DNA of 64,000 bases from positions 186,001-250,000 of the forward strand of contig JAYKKR010000010.1 of the NCBI GenBank assembly GCA_036971615.1. Direction: 5' to 3'. The stretch comes from Amyloporia xantha. Lineage: Eukaryota > Basidiomycota > Agaricomycetes > Polyporales > Adustoporiaceae. Positions 12,301-21,764 of the stretch are shown piece after piece (positions within the stretch are counted from its first letter, which is position 1; each line of letters begins with the position of its first letter). The notes under the pieces were generated by a model. That model saw only the letters and a program-made list of their open reading frames with translations. It made no database searches and was not told where the DNA came from. A program made the translations under genes and the position numbers.

Positions 12301-12407
12301 TGGTCCCTCAGCCAAGCATCCCAGTCAGTTTCTTTCTCCATGCCGTCGTAGACTCTGGAAAGTGATAGTGAATAGAGGTCGCGTTCGGTGAGTGTGGCCG
12401 CGTTCAT
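9336..12407 (-). CDS. NUP82: Nucleoporin Nup82 (NUP88 homologue)
   Basis: Cytoplasmic-side pore component that anchors Nup159 and Nsp1 and supports mRNA export. The N-terminal half is a beta-propeller (IVAIGSEIRITALTDS, then IDWHPWGDGGTTLMVMTTDG and WGPLSVYAIMRSGDIYSICP). The C-terminal third is helical and coiled-coil (RYLGKTVQRFSGQIQNVVLA, then long Arg/Glu/Gln heptads ending LEQEILKLASRLDMTLG), the segment that pairs with Nsp1 and Nup159. About eight introns are needed. One of them, 10428-10480 (53 nt), has a GC donor (GCAAGT) and joins FSVER to RCSSPVVGV; no GT alternative keeps the frame. Start ATG 12405-12407 is 153 bp from PRE10 on the other strand. The propeller is too divergent to name from one motif, so the call rests on overall architecture. 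Confidence 0.8.
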
Positions 12408-12560
12408 TGGACGACACGCTAGGCACTCAAATATGGATAAAGGTTCTCACGCTCACGCGTCGTATGCATCGGTCAAGCTTGCGCGTCCTACATCACCAAG
12501 TCCTGTCTCTTCGATCTACTATCCCACTTTTCGCGTCCGCTAGGTTACTGGAGCTTTCAA
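12408..12560. promoter_or_regulatory. Divergent promoter NUP82 / PRE10
   Basis: Only 153 bp separate the two start codons. It contains ACGCGTC at 12455-12461; a second ACGCGTC lies in PRE10 intron 1 (12647-12653). No TATA box or yeast PACE element (GGTGGCAAA) is visible. Confidence 0.6.
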
Positions 12561-13661
12561 ATGACTTCCATTGGAACGGGATATGATCTATCTGCCAGTA
12601 CATACTCTCCCGATGGACGTATATTCCAGGTAATTTATTGGTTAATACGCGTCTTGAGGTCGCGCTCACCGTGGTATTTCCTTAGGTCGAATATGCCAAT
12701 AAGGCGGTGGAGAACTCGGGGTGCGTATTGCCTTGATCCATGAAAAGCGTCTCTTTCTTATGTACTCTCAACTTGTCGCCCAATCCGCGTTTGTAACAGA
12801 ACTGCCATTGGCCTGAAAGTCAAGGATGGCATAGTTCTAGCAGTCGAGAAGGTGATTCACTCCAAGCTGCTAGTACCTGAGGCGAACAGACGGATACAAA
12901 CAGTTGACAGACATGTTGGACTTGTGCGTTGCGAGAAATGCTCGTCATCCTGACCAGCTAGTCAATTCGTCTTCATTGTAGGCATCCTCAGGTCTGTTAG
13001 CAGACGGTCGACATGTAGCCAATCGTGCACGGGACGAGGCGGCAAGTCATGGTGATACATACCGTTCACCCATCTCTCTCAAGGTAATCAACTCGTCTCC
13101 AGAATATTATCATCACACTGACATTTACGATGACAGTCACTCGTGGAAAGAGTGGGATTATACGTACAGATGTACACACGCTCTACTCATCCGTCCGACC
13201 TTTCGGTTGCAGTACCATCATGGGTGGTGTGGATAAGTCCGGTCCTGCGCTGTACGTGATTGAGCCTAGTGGCGTGGCCTACGTATGTTTGTCGTGTTGT
13301 AAGGTTCATACACGTGTTCACAAGATTGATGTAACATCCAGGGATATCACGGCGCAGCAATAGGCAAGGGTCGTCAGCTGGCGAAGACTGAACTCGAAAA
13401 GCTTAAGCTATCTGAGCTTTCTGCACGACAAGCAGTCATTGAAGCTGCGCGAATGTACGTCAGGTTTACTATCTAACACGTTCATGATTCCTCATAGTTT
13501 ACAGCATATACCTTGTCCATGATGACGCTAAGGAGAAGGATTTCGAGCTAGAGATGTCCTGGGTCAGTGATGAGACTAATGGCATGCACCTACCAGTACC
13601 GAAAGACTTATTTGAGGAGGCATCACGGAAAGCAAAGGAGGCGCTGGAAAATTTCGAGTAG
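12561..13661 (+). CDS. PRE10: 20S proteasome alpha subunit, PSMA3/Pre10 type (apparent frameshift)
   Basis: Outer-ring subunit of the 20S core. The protein opens [20 protein letters not shown], with the alpha-subunit N-terminal signature (GYD, SPDGR), followed by [20 protein letters not shown] and [17 protein letters not shown]. The piece [17 protein letters not shown], then [14 protein letters not shown] and the acidic end [18 protein letters not shown] identify the PSMA3/Pre10 class. Six or so introns are needed; the fifth uses acceptor TTTACAG before the second Ile of [11 protein letters not shown]. Between GLYVQMY and [10 protein letters not shown] the frame shifts: the sequence has ACACAC at 13174-13179 where one AC fewer would keep the frame, and no intron explains it. 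RPN12 converges on it 132 bp downstream. Confidence 0.92.
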
Positions 13662-13793
13662 TCGGGGTGGAGTGCTGCTGTATTGTGTATTGTTAATGGA
13701 CTTGCATCTCGTGAACCAATGTTCCTCATGAGGTTCTTACGCGTCGTTCAAGTTTTATCGAAGCAACGAAAAGAATATGTCCATGATAGTGTA

Positions 13794-14872
13794 CTATACA
13801 ATCTGCTCCAGTTCGCGTGCTATCTTCAAGTTTGCTTCGATGAGCTTTTCTTTAGGAATCTCGATCTTCTCCTCCCCTTTCTTCGCGAATGCAATGGTTC
13901 CTGCTGAGATATTCACCTGCCATCCTCTCTGAACAAAAGATGAGCATGTTCCGACGAAAAGTTTCCGCAAAAGTGAAACGAACCTGCTGTGCAAAGCTCA
14001 GTAGCTCCGACTGACTCGTGAAGAACAGAAGGGTTCCAGCATCCTTTATTGGTAAGCTCTCATATGCAGCCTCTTCACAGCTTGCAATCTCGTTCCTGTT
14101 GTTTTCACAGTCAGTGCCCCAGTCCTGAGTAACACATGACTGAAATTTACCTAATAGTGCCCATCAGGCTGTCCACAAAGAACTTGTATTCTTCCGCCGG
14201 CGCCTCCTCGCGAGCGTTCCACACTTTGCTATAGCTGCCCTCCATGAGCCACCGCTCGAGGTTCACGGGATGCTGAATATATGGGTTCGCAGTAAGGGAG
14301 TCTGCAGCAAGTGGAAGGGATTCGAGAGTGGTGTGGAAATCAGCAATGCGATTCTGAGTGAGGAGGCGGATCAGATAGAGTCCGCGGATAGGGTATTCGC
14401 GAGGTGATGGAGGTAGTATCGAGCTAGATATTCAAATCTGGTTTCAGGGAACAGGTATGGAACTCAAAGATGTAGAACGAACCTGTAGTCATTGTAGAAG
14501 GTCTGGAGCTGTGAGTAGTAGCGGTCGAAAGATGGTATGTCTCGCGATCGTATGCTCCAAAATGCGCCAACTTCCAGCACATCACCTAACAAACAGTGTA
14601 TGTGTGTAAATATGAGATATCGGACAGTGTTCGTTACTTACGAGTCATAACTAGGTCCTCCAGGCTGACATCTCCCAGTGGCATAAGGAGTCCAGACTCT
14701 ATCAAACCAATCTATGGCAACACAAGATTGAGTAAAGTTCTGTTCTGGCATTCAGCGCGAGTAATACCTTCAGTCTCGCAAGAAGCGATCCAGACTTTTG
14801 CAGGTTGCATGGTCGGGCGCTGAAGGCCTGCTGGAGTTCCTTGTACAAGGAGACAAGCTGCGAAGGAGCCAT
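13794..14872 (-). CDS. RPN12: 26S proteasome lid subunit Rpn12 (PSMD8)
   Basis: PCI-domain subunit of the 19S lid; the last to join the lid and needed for its docking on the base. The protein starts MAPSQLVSLYKELQQAFSAR, followed by the helical-repeat region (FWSIRSRDIPSFDRYYSQLQ, then LYLIRLLTQNRIADFHTTLE). The PCI winged helix contains SLPIKDAGTLLFFTSQSELL and ends RGWQVNISAGTIAFAKKGEE and KIEIPKEKL, a strongly conserved stretch. C-terminus is ARELEQIV. Five or so introns splice cleanly with no frame problem. Start is the ATG at 14870-14872, 191 bp from PRE3 on the other strand, so the lid and core genes share a promoter region. Confidence 0.95.
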
Positions 14873-15063
14873 ATAGAACACCGAATAAGGCTAAGGGGAT
14901 GAAAGCAGACAGAAATGCACACAGAGTCCGTCGAGCAGAATGAGGAAGAGACGCGAGTTGCAACGAGGACCGACGCGCGTCGAGACGCGTCACCTCCTCA
15001 GCCACTTCCACGATCACTTCGACGCGCTTTCTAGTCCTTCTCCTGCTACACTCTAAATTCACC
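14873..15063. promoter_or_regulatory. Divergent promoter RPN12 / PRE3
   Basis: A 191-bp region between two proteasome genes. It carries a cluster of GACGCG-type elements: GACGCGCGTC (14972-14981), the perfect palindrome GACGCGTC (14984-14991) and GACGCG (15021-15026). ACGCGT is the MluI cell-cycle box core bound by MBF in yeasts. No PACE element is seen. Function as a joint promoter is inferred. Confidence 0.6.
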
Positions 15064-16076
15064 ATGGAGGCTATCAACGTCGACATCAGCCATTTGAAAG
15101 CCGGGGAAGTGAATCTTGGTGTACGTCTCGACTTAGACTCTGCATATCGACTACTCACACAGGTCGCCCATAGACGTCTATCATGGCGGTCCAATTCAAG
15201 GATGGTGTGGTAGTCGGTGCGGACAGTCGAACAACGACAGGCAGCTACATTGTACGCAGTCTATTGGCCCTCATTTATTGCTTATGCTTACTTGCAGTAG
15301 GCCAACCGTGTCACAGACAAGCTAACGCATGTCCACGATCGTATTTACTGCTGTCGCTCGGGGTCTGCTGCAGACACACAAGCCATCGCAGACGTTGTGC
15401 ATCATCATCTCCAGCTATATGCGTGCGTATTCTACGTGCGTTGGCTTCTCGGCTTTGTTCTGCAGCTCATCGTCCATATTCTCCTAGACAAGTACATGGC
15501 GGAGCGCCGCCTGTACACACAGCCGCGAGCATCTTCCAGAAGCTCTGCTATGAAAATAAAGGATGGGTTGAGTGCTGGTATTATTGTGGCGGGCTGGGAC
15601 AAGGAGGTGGGTCCAAGTGTGTACAACATTCCTCTGGGTGGAGGGCTCTTCCGACAGCCATGGGCCATCGGCGGTGAGTCTGAAACATGCATCAACGACT
15701 GAAGTCATGACTGATATTCATGGTTGGTACAGGCTCTGGATCAACTTACGTGTACGGATATTGTGATGCGACATATCAGGACGGCTGGGGCAGGGACGAG
15801 ACGATCAACTTCGTCAAGAACAGTGAGCTCCTGCCACCACACTGCGAGACTAGAATGGTAGCTGACACCTCTGTTACAGCACTGGCTCTAGCAATGTCAC
15901 GAGACGGCTCGTCAGGAGGTGTCATTCGCATGTGTGTAATTACCGAGGACGGCGTTGAGCGGCTGTTCGTACCAGGGAACGAGCTGCCGAAGTTCTGGGA
16001 AGGCAAGGAAATTCTGGGTATGCCCGCAAAGTCGAAAGAAGTACCAGCGGTTGTACCTATGGCTGTCGAGGTCTAA
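15064..16076 (+). CDS. PRE3: 20S proteasome beta1 subunit, catalytic (Pre3/PSMB6; apparent frameshift)
   Basis: N-terminal-threonine hydrolase giving the caspase-like activity of the proteasome. The propeptide is [19 protein letters not shown]; cleavage exposes Thr20 in [11 protein letters not shown]. Asp17-equivalent (GADSRTTTG) and Lys33-equivalent (ANRVTDKL) are present. Later parts are [42 protein letters not shown] and [15 protein letters not shown]. Intron 1 (15121-15173) falls exactly between Gly19 and Thr20. A later intron uses acceptor CTCCTAG (ends about 15486). At 15552-15562 the frame breaks: YENK is followed by DGLSAG only if one base of AAATAAAGG is removed, and no intron fits. 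An essential catalytic gene is unlikely to be dead, so a sequence error is the first suspect. Confidence 0.93.
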
Positions 16077-16248
16077 GCACTTTTGTACCAACGGACATTC
16101 CTGGTGTTACTTTTCGTTATCTGTGAAAATCTCGTCCTTCCGTTAAATGCAAGCTGCAGCTGTATCAAGAGTATCGTGATTATGTTCGATTGAGCGGCGG
16201 GAATAATTAGCCCGGTATACACATATTATACTTTACATGCGATTTTCA

Positions 16249-17787
16249 TCAGTCCAAGATCCAACCATTAGCTGTAGCGTCTGAACCCTCCCATCCTGCG
16301 CCCTCCCATATCCGTATTCTCCACAACGCTATCGCGAGGGGGACGGCGTCCGCTCGCATGAGGGTATTCGCATCCGAGCAAAGGAGAAAGGCATGACTTG
16401 CCTTCTGGTCGCCGTAGGCCCGTGGGACCTTACTCTTGAGCTTGCCCACTTCCTCGGCCGACTTGGTCGCCCATGCCCTCGCGACGTCGATGGCATGCTC
16501 CTGAAAGCGGGCCTGACGCTCATAATCCAGCACGCGTAAGAGTCCAGCATGTAGAGCTGCACGATGTGAGCGAGATGGAAAGAGGGAGATGCCATTATAC
16601 AATGGGACTTTCGACCGCGAAAGAAACATCGGTACATCCCTGCTGTCATCCTCCTCGATCGGCTCGTCGCTGGTAGGCAGCAAAATCGAGATCGGTGGAC
16701 CAGGGCGCACAATGTTGGCTGGTTGTTCTTCTACCGGTGGTGGAGTCGCAGACGTTGATGGCTTTGGCCTTAACTTCGTCACCGGATTTTTGTTGAGCGG
16801 AGGGACGACGAGTAATGCCACGGCGTTCTTGTAGGGTAGAACACCAGAGGACTTGACCTGCTTCCACTCTGCACGGGTCAGTCTCCGAAGTAGAGGCGCC
16901 TCTTGCCCACCCTTTGGTATATGGCAGAGGTTATACGCTAGCACGTCTAACTCTTCCAGCACACGAATGCGCAGTAGATGCGCTATGTGTCGGCCTATCC
17001 ACGAGTGCATGATTACATTGCTGCTGAGGCGCTTGTAGAGACCTGACATAGGCAAGTCTGGTACCCCGGCCTTCGGAAATGGTAAAGCGGAGATATCATA
17101 CCTCGCTCTGAAATATGCTCGATGGCCTCTTTCCAACATATCGTATAGTGTCCTTGTCCAATTTTTCGAGCTTTGACAGACGGGTGTTCGAGACCGTCGG
17201 GTACAAGAACCTGGGCAGCCTTTCCCGGCAGGGAGGTGGGTAATCGCACCGGTGCAAGCCGGACTAAGAATTCTTGAGGCAGAATGAGCCGGGGGCAAGA
17301 AGAACATAGCTATCCGTGACACGCACCTCTAGGCAGATATCGTTTGGACACAATGCATTGTCGCAAGGGAGTGGACAGCATGCGCACTTATCAAACATTG
17401 ATATGAGCGACGCGAATCTGAATGAAGTCCAGACATACGATATGGACTTGCCCAAAAACCTCGCTCCTCTTCGGACATCCCTCGGAAGAGTTGAGACCGT
17501 GCTTCAGGGTCACGGGTTGCTCTTTGCTGCCTTTTACTGGCCCCCCTCCGGCGAGGATTAGCAGCCTTGTGCCGTCGATACCTTGAGAGGCTCAGGATAG
17601 GGTCAAGAGAGTCGAGCACTATAGATTGCGTCCGGCCTTTGGGAGAAAGTGGCGGACATTGTGGGGGGTTTCGCGACTCTGGGATGGGCTTGTGCCGAGG
17701 GTGTCTCTCAGCAGGAATCACTGGGGCTACACGATAGCGGTTATGTTTTTTGAGCGATTGGAGTAGTCGTGGCAAGAGACGAGGCAT
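16249..17787 (-). CDS. Conserved fungal protein, probably mitochondrial, function unknown
   Basis: I do not recognise the family by name. The N-terminus (MPRLLPRLLQSLKKHNRYRV) is rich in Leu/Arg/Lys and free of acidic residues, as in a mitochondrial presequence. A Pro/Arg-rich stretch follows, then EERGFWASPY joined by an intron to RMLSTPLRQCIVSKRYLPR, FLVRLAPVRLP, and a core with RKIGQGHYTICWKEAIEHIS. The rest is helical (IGRHIAHLLRIRVLEELDVL), then a Pro/Thr-rich linker and a C-terminal helical part rich in Ala/Arg. Three introns join four exons. Start was chosen at ATG 17785-17787 to give the clean presequence; an in-frame ATG lies 21 codons upstream. It converges on PRE3 (172 bp apart). 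Confidence 0.7.
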
Positions 17788-18245
17788 GCCACCGTCGGCG
17801 CCGTCACGGCTCGTCCTCACGCTCACTTCGCACGTACCTATCTTGCTCAATACCGCACCCCCGGAACATATGGCGACACAAATATATATCTAGTTCCAAT
17901 AGAGATCGACGCTCATTATCAAGTAGCCTGTCTCGACATGATCAGCCCAAACTCCAAGGCACCGTACATATGGCAGATAAATGAGAATGGCACCCCTATT
18001 CATGCCCAGACAGCGCCTCCGGCCTCTATCACTGCTCTATCACGTTGCACCAAAGCCTCTATCGTGGCCTCCTGCGACTTTGTTGCCGTCCGGCGCATCT
18101 GCAATTTGATTTCTCGAGGCACACCGGCGACTGCAGCACGATAACTTGAATTCACCGGACCGTGATGCCCTTGCCTGATCCTATTAAAAGCGCATGGAGA
18201 CGTTCGCTCAGAATCCCTGACCTATCAGGCTGTTCGCATTCCAAC
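17788..18245. promoter_or_regulatory. Divergent region, mitochondrial-type gene / oxidoreductase
   Basis: 458 bp between two divergent start codons. No clear known element was recognised. Confidence 0.4.
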
Positions 18246-19876
18246 ATGGGCATCGAGGTCGCAAGTTATTCTAACCAACCTGTTACCGTCGCCATCGTGG
18301 GCTGCGGCAACCGAGGCAAGGTATGTAACTGCATGCATAAAGGAGCGAACACTCATAAATCCCGTAACGTTGTGGTCAGGCCTACAGTGCGTATGCTGTC
18401 GCTGAGCCTACGAAATGCAAGATTGTTGCGGTCGCCGAACCACGTCCCAAGACACGAAAACTCATGGCAGACGCGCATCTCGTAGACGAGACCTTGATCT
18501 TCAGCTCTTGGGAGGATCTGCTCAAAGCGTCTGAGGAAACTATCAAGACAGTGGGAAAGCGGCTTGCAGACGCAGTAATTATCGCGGTGCAGGACCGCAT
18601 GCACCTCGAAGTTACGCTGGCATTTGCTGAGCAAGGCTATCACATCCTGTGCGAGAAGCCGATGGCGACCACCATCGAAGATTGCATTAGAATGGAGGCT
18701 GCCGTCAAGAAGGCGGGCATCATCTTTGGGATGGGCCACGGTAGGCTTTTACGCTCGCACAGCTCGTTTCGAGTCTCAGCATGTCTGGATTCCAGTTCTT
18801 CGATACTCACCCTACAACAAGGCTGTCTCCGAAATCGTCTTGTCCGGTAAACTGGGTCAGTTGATCAACGTGGTCCACGTAGAGCCCATTGGATACTTTC
18901 ATTTTGCGCACTCTTACGTGAGGGGCAACTGGGCCAGAGAGGAGGATTGCTGCTTTTCACTTATGACCAAGAGTTGCCAGTGAGTTCCTTCTTCAAAATT
19001 CTGAGTGACAGCGACTTGAACTCTGTACTCGTGGATAGCGATATTGATCTCTTGTGCCATTGGCTTTCTCCCGGAACACCGACGCGAGTTTCGTCGTTCG
19101 GGTCGCTGCTGCATTTCCGCAAGGAGTCGAAACCGAAGGAGGCAGGTGCGGCCACCCGATGCACCGATTGTTCATATGAACGCGAGTGTCCTTACAGCGC
19201 TAAAAAGAGTGCGTGTGATATCGTCATGATTATTGAAAGTACTGACCATTAGCACAGTCTATCTCGAGCCTGTATCAAAAGGGCAGACCGATTGGCCCGC
19301 AGCTACTATTGTCGATGGTATCCCCGATATCGAGAACATCACCTCAGCTCTTCAACACGGACGATTCGGTCAATGCGTCTATGAGAGTGACAATAACGTC
19401 TGTGATAACCAAGTATGTTCAGGCCCATGCTGCATGCGCGTCCTTCATGTTGCTACTGAATTCACCAAACGCATCATTAGGTTGTCAATATGGAATTCTC
19501 CAATGGAGCGACTGTTTCCTTCACCATGATAGCTCAGACAGAACGCATCTGTGAGCGCCAATCGCGCTTGCACTTCTCGCACGGCGAGATCGTGGGCGAC
19601 ATGACATCGTTTACGGTGACCGATTTCCGGACACGCGAGACAACACACCACACACCGAAGAGCGAAGGCGGTAATCACGGTGGAGGCGACATCGGGCTCA
19701 TCCGTACATTCATCGAGGCAGTACGAACAGGGAAACAGGAGTTATTAGGGACGAACGTAAGTGAGGTGCTGAAGAGCCATCTGACAGTATTCGCAGCAGA
19801 AAAGAGCCGTCGGGAGGGCACGGTCGTGAACTATGCAGAGTTCGAGCGCGATGCAAAAGCTAAGGTCCTTGGTTAA
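18246..19876 (+). CDS. Gfo/Idh/MocA-family NAD(P)-dependent oxidoreductase
   Basis: Two-domain sugar or inositol dehydrogenase-like enzyme. The Rossmann fold opens with VTVAIVGCGNRGKAYSAYAV (GxGxxG dinucleotide motif). The family motif CEKPMATTIEDC holds the catalytic EKP lysine. The alpha/beta domain carries GHVLRYSPYNKAV, then HVEPIGYFHFAHSYVRGNW, and the LMTKSCHDIDLL element with the usual catalytic histidine/aspartate. A four-cysteine patch (CTDCSYERECPY) is seen in the eukaryotic branch of this group. About five introns join without frame problems. Start ATG 18246 was preferred to ATG 18162 because the Rossmann strand begins soon after it. Substrate is unknown. A second, more distant family member starts at 63017. 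Confidence 0.88.
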
Positions 19877-19946
19877 TCTATACATGTCTTGTGAAATAGC
19901 TGCCTTCAAGTGTAACAAAGGGGATGTATGTAAGTTAGGGGCTCTG

Positions 19947-19970
19947 AATTCAAATTCAAATTCAAATTGA
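19947..19970. repeat. Hexanucleotide tandem repeat (AATTCA)n
   Basis: Four copies of a 6-bp unit (AATTCA, the last ending AATTGA) just downstream of the oxidoreductase stop. Simple repeat, no evident function. Confidence 0.8.
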
Positions 19971-20107
19971 ACGAATCGCTGAGGCACGTGAAACAGTCCC
20001 CGTTGTGTACTAGTCGACCTCAGGGGGCGACGGACGGTGGCTGCGGTTTCCCATAATCTTCAACAGCACTCATCGTCCCACCCTTCTGTTGCGACTTTCG
20101 CTGTACC

Positions 20108-20911
20108 ATGTCTGCATCAGATTCGCCGTTTGGCAATGTAGCAGCAGGGTTGATGGGTGTTCCCGCTGCACCCGGTACCAAGGACCGCCATGCTGCCTCA
20201 GACCCTGAAGAGACTCTACGGAAGGAGCTCACGCAATGCCAATATTGCTTCAAATCACGGAACGAAGAGGGGGTGAAGTTGATGAAGTGCACGGGTTGCA
20301 AGATCGACTCTTATTGCGTGAGTAGGCATTTGGTTCGGTCACTCGTAGCCCCTGACCTCAATGAGATATCGGAACAGAGCAGAGAATGCCAGAAGAAAGC
20401 CTGGCCGATGCACAAGGAGAGGTGCAGGATGACCCAGCGGATAAAGGAATCGAATGGCGACACTTCTAAGCATTATCAAGCCCTTCGAGCTTTCACAAAG
20501 AAGCACCGCCCTGTATTCCACCTATGCGGCGTTCACGCCCTCGAGGTTATCACCAAGCCTCAACGCGCGGAGCGAGAGGTTCTGGTCATTTACCTCCGCT
20601 TGCGTCCGGGATCTGCGCGCAGCGAAACTTCCTTCTATGCCACGGACGCCGAGGTCCTGAATATCGACATTCTCGGTCCTGAGAAGGCGGCAGAAATGCG
20701 CGGGCAATTAAAGCAAACCATGGCGGACAACGTCAAGAGCGGAGTGGAGACTTGTGGATTCTTCGTTGTGCTGCGGTGTCTAGATCCCCAGATGATCAAC
20801 GTCTCGCCTGTAGTTTTCCAGAAGGACGTCCCTAATTTCGTTTTGCCCCAACTCGTGAAGCCGTGGAAGGAGATGTTGATAACGACTATAAACCAGGGCA
20901 TTGTCATATAG
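20108..20911 (+). CDS. MYND-type zinc-finger protein
   Basis: Small protein of about 247 residues after splicing, with one MYND finger that would bind two zinc ions and mediate protein contacts. The finger reads QCQYCFKSRNEEGVKLMKCT, then GCKIDSYC, then SRECQKKAWPMHKERC, with all Cys/His ligands present. The rest (VHALEVITKPQRAEREVLVI, SFYATDAEVLNIDILG, FFVVLRCLDPQMINVSPVVF) resembles no domain I can name. A 60-nt intron (20318-20377) lies directly after the YC of the finger. It has no stop codon and is a multiple of three, so retention would insert 20 residues into the finger; the spliced form has the canonical YCSRECQ spacing. A decayed relative with the intron in the same place is at 8368-9300. 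Confidence 0.85.
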   Translation: MSASDSPFGNVAAGLMGVPAAPGTKDRHAASDPEETLRKELTQCQYCFKSRNEEGVKLMKCTGCKIDSYCVSRHLVRSLVAPDLNEISEQSRECQKKAWPMHKERCRMTQRIKESNGDTSKHYQALRAFTKKHRPVFHLCGVHALEVITKPQRAEREVLVIYLRLRPGSARSETSFYATDAEVLNIDILGPEKAAEMRGQLKQTMADNVKSGVETCGFFVVLRCLDPQMINVSPVVFQKDVPNFVLPQLVKPWKEMLITTINQGIVI

Positions 20912-21135
20912 CTCGGCATAATCTTTCTCCAGCTTCAATACCTTTGACATTTTTGATCCCCCTCGTCCTAACATTTCTATCAATCTATATGCCGACACAT
21001 ACCGTAGCTACACCCGTACATACTGTCCGCATAGGGACAAATGAACACCAAAAACAACATCCTCTAGGCCTCGGATGCAGCTCACACAAAATGATGTTAT
21101 TGTACTATTAATGGTGCAAGATTACTTGCCGCTTA
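20912..21135. other. Intergenic, MYND gene to MITE
   Basis: 3' flank of the MYND gene. No other feature seen up to the TA target site at 21134-21135. Confidence 0.5.
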
Positions 21136-21163
21136 AGATAGGCCCAAGTCATTCTCGACTACT
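21136..21163 (+). repeat. Left terminal inverted repeat of the MITE
   Basis: 28 bp, identical to the reverse complement of 21526-21553. Preceded by TA. Confidence 0.9.
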
Positions 21164-21525
21164 ATGGTCACGATGTGACAATCACGTGCATGGCACAGAT
21201 AACTATTTGTCTCGTGCCTATTTACATGATAACGGGTAGTTATGCAGTAGTTATGGTGGTAAAAAGCTGATTTTGAGTCGCAACAAAGGGCTTATTCTCA
21301 TATATGCAGCTTACATAAGCAGCAAGGTCGGACAGCTCGCGATCCTATTGCGTTGGATGGAGGCCCTTATTCGCAATTCGGTCACCATCAATCTTTAGGG
21401 AACACATTTTCACCCAGTCTGATGGTACCCGAATTTTATTTAATGTCCTTTGACTTCACATTTTGATTCTTTCGTACTTTCTCTCTGCCAAACTGGTGTA
21501 AGCGTGACAGCCACAGGTCACGTGA

Positions 21526-21553
21526 AGTAGTCGAGAATGACTTGGGCCTATCT
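21526..21553 (-). repeat. Right terminal inverted repeat of the MITE
   Basis: 28 bp, exact reverse complement of the left end. Followed by TA. Confidence 0.9.
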
Positions 21554-21764
21554 TACCTTGATTTGAAGAATATATTCTTCGAAGATGCTTGATCTATCTT
21601 TCACGAGGTGAATTTGCAGACAGTTCATGCGCAGTTCAGTTTGAAGTCGTTTCGCATATGCACAACCAACATACATCGCATCAACATTGACAAAAGATGG
21701 GACATATCAAAGAAATATGCAGCAAGATCCAGTCGTTAAATCGCGCACAAATAAATATCAAATC

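Larger units (their letters stand above)
21136..21553. mobile_element. MITE with 28-bp terminal inverted repeats and TA duplication
   Basis: A 418-bp element bounded by perfect inverted repeats. The left end (21136-21163) begins AGATAGGCCCAAGTC; the right end (21526-21553) is its exact reverse complement, ending GACTTGGGCCTATCT. TA follows or precedes each end (21134-21135 and 21554-21555), the target duplication typical of Tc1/mariner-type transposons. The interior has no coding capacity and is AT-rich. It is therefore a non-autonomous miniature element. It sits between the convergent MYND and CDT1 genes. No transposase is seen in the window. Confidence 0.88.

Noticed and set aside
21182..21187. 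CACGTG within the MITE interior
   Set aside because: Six-base palindromes are expected by chance at this length, and the element has no nearby gene start.
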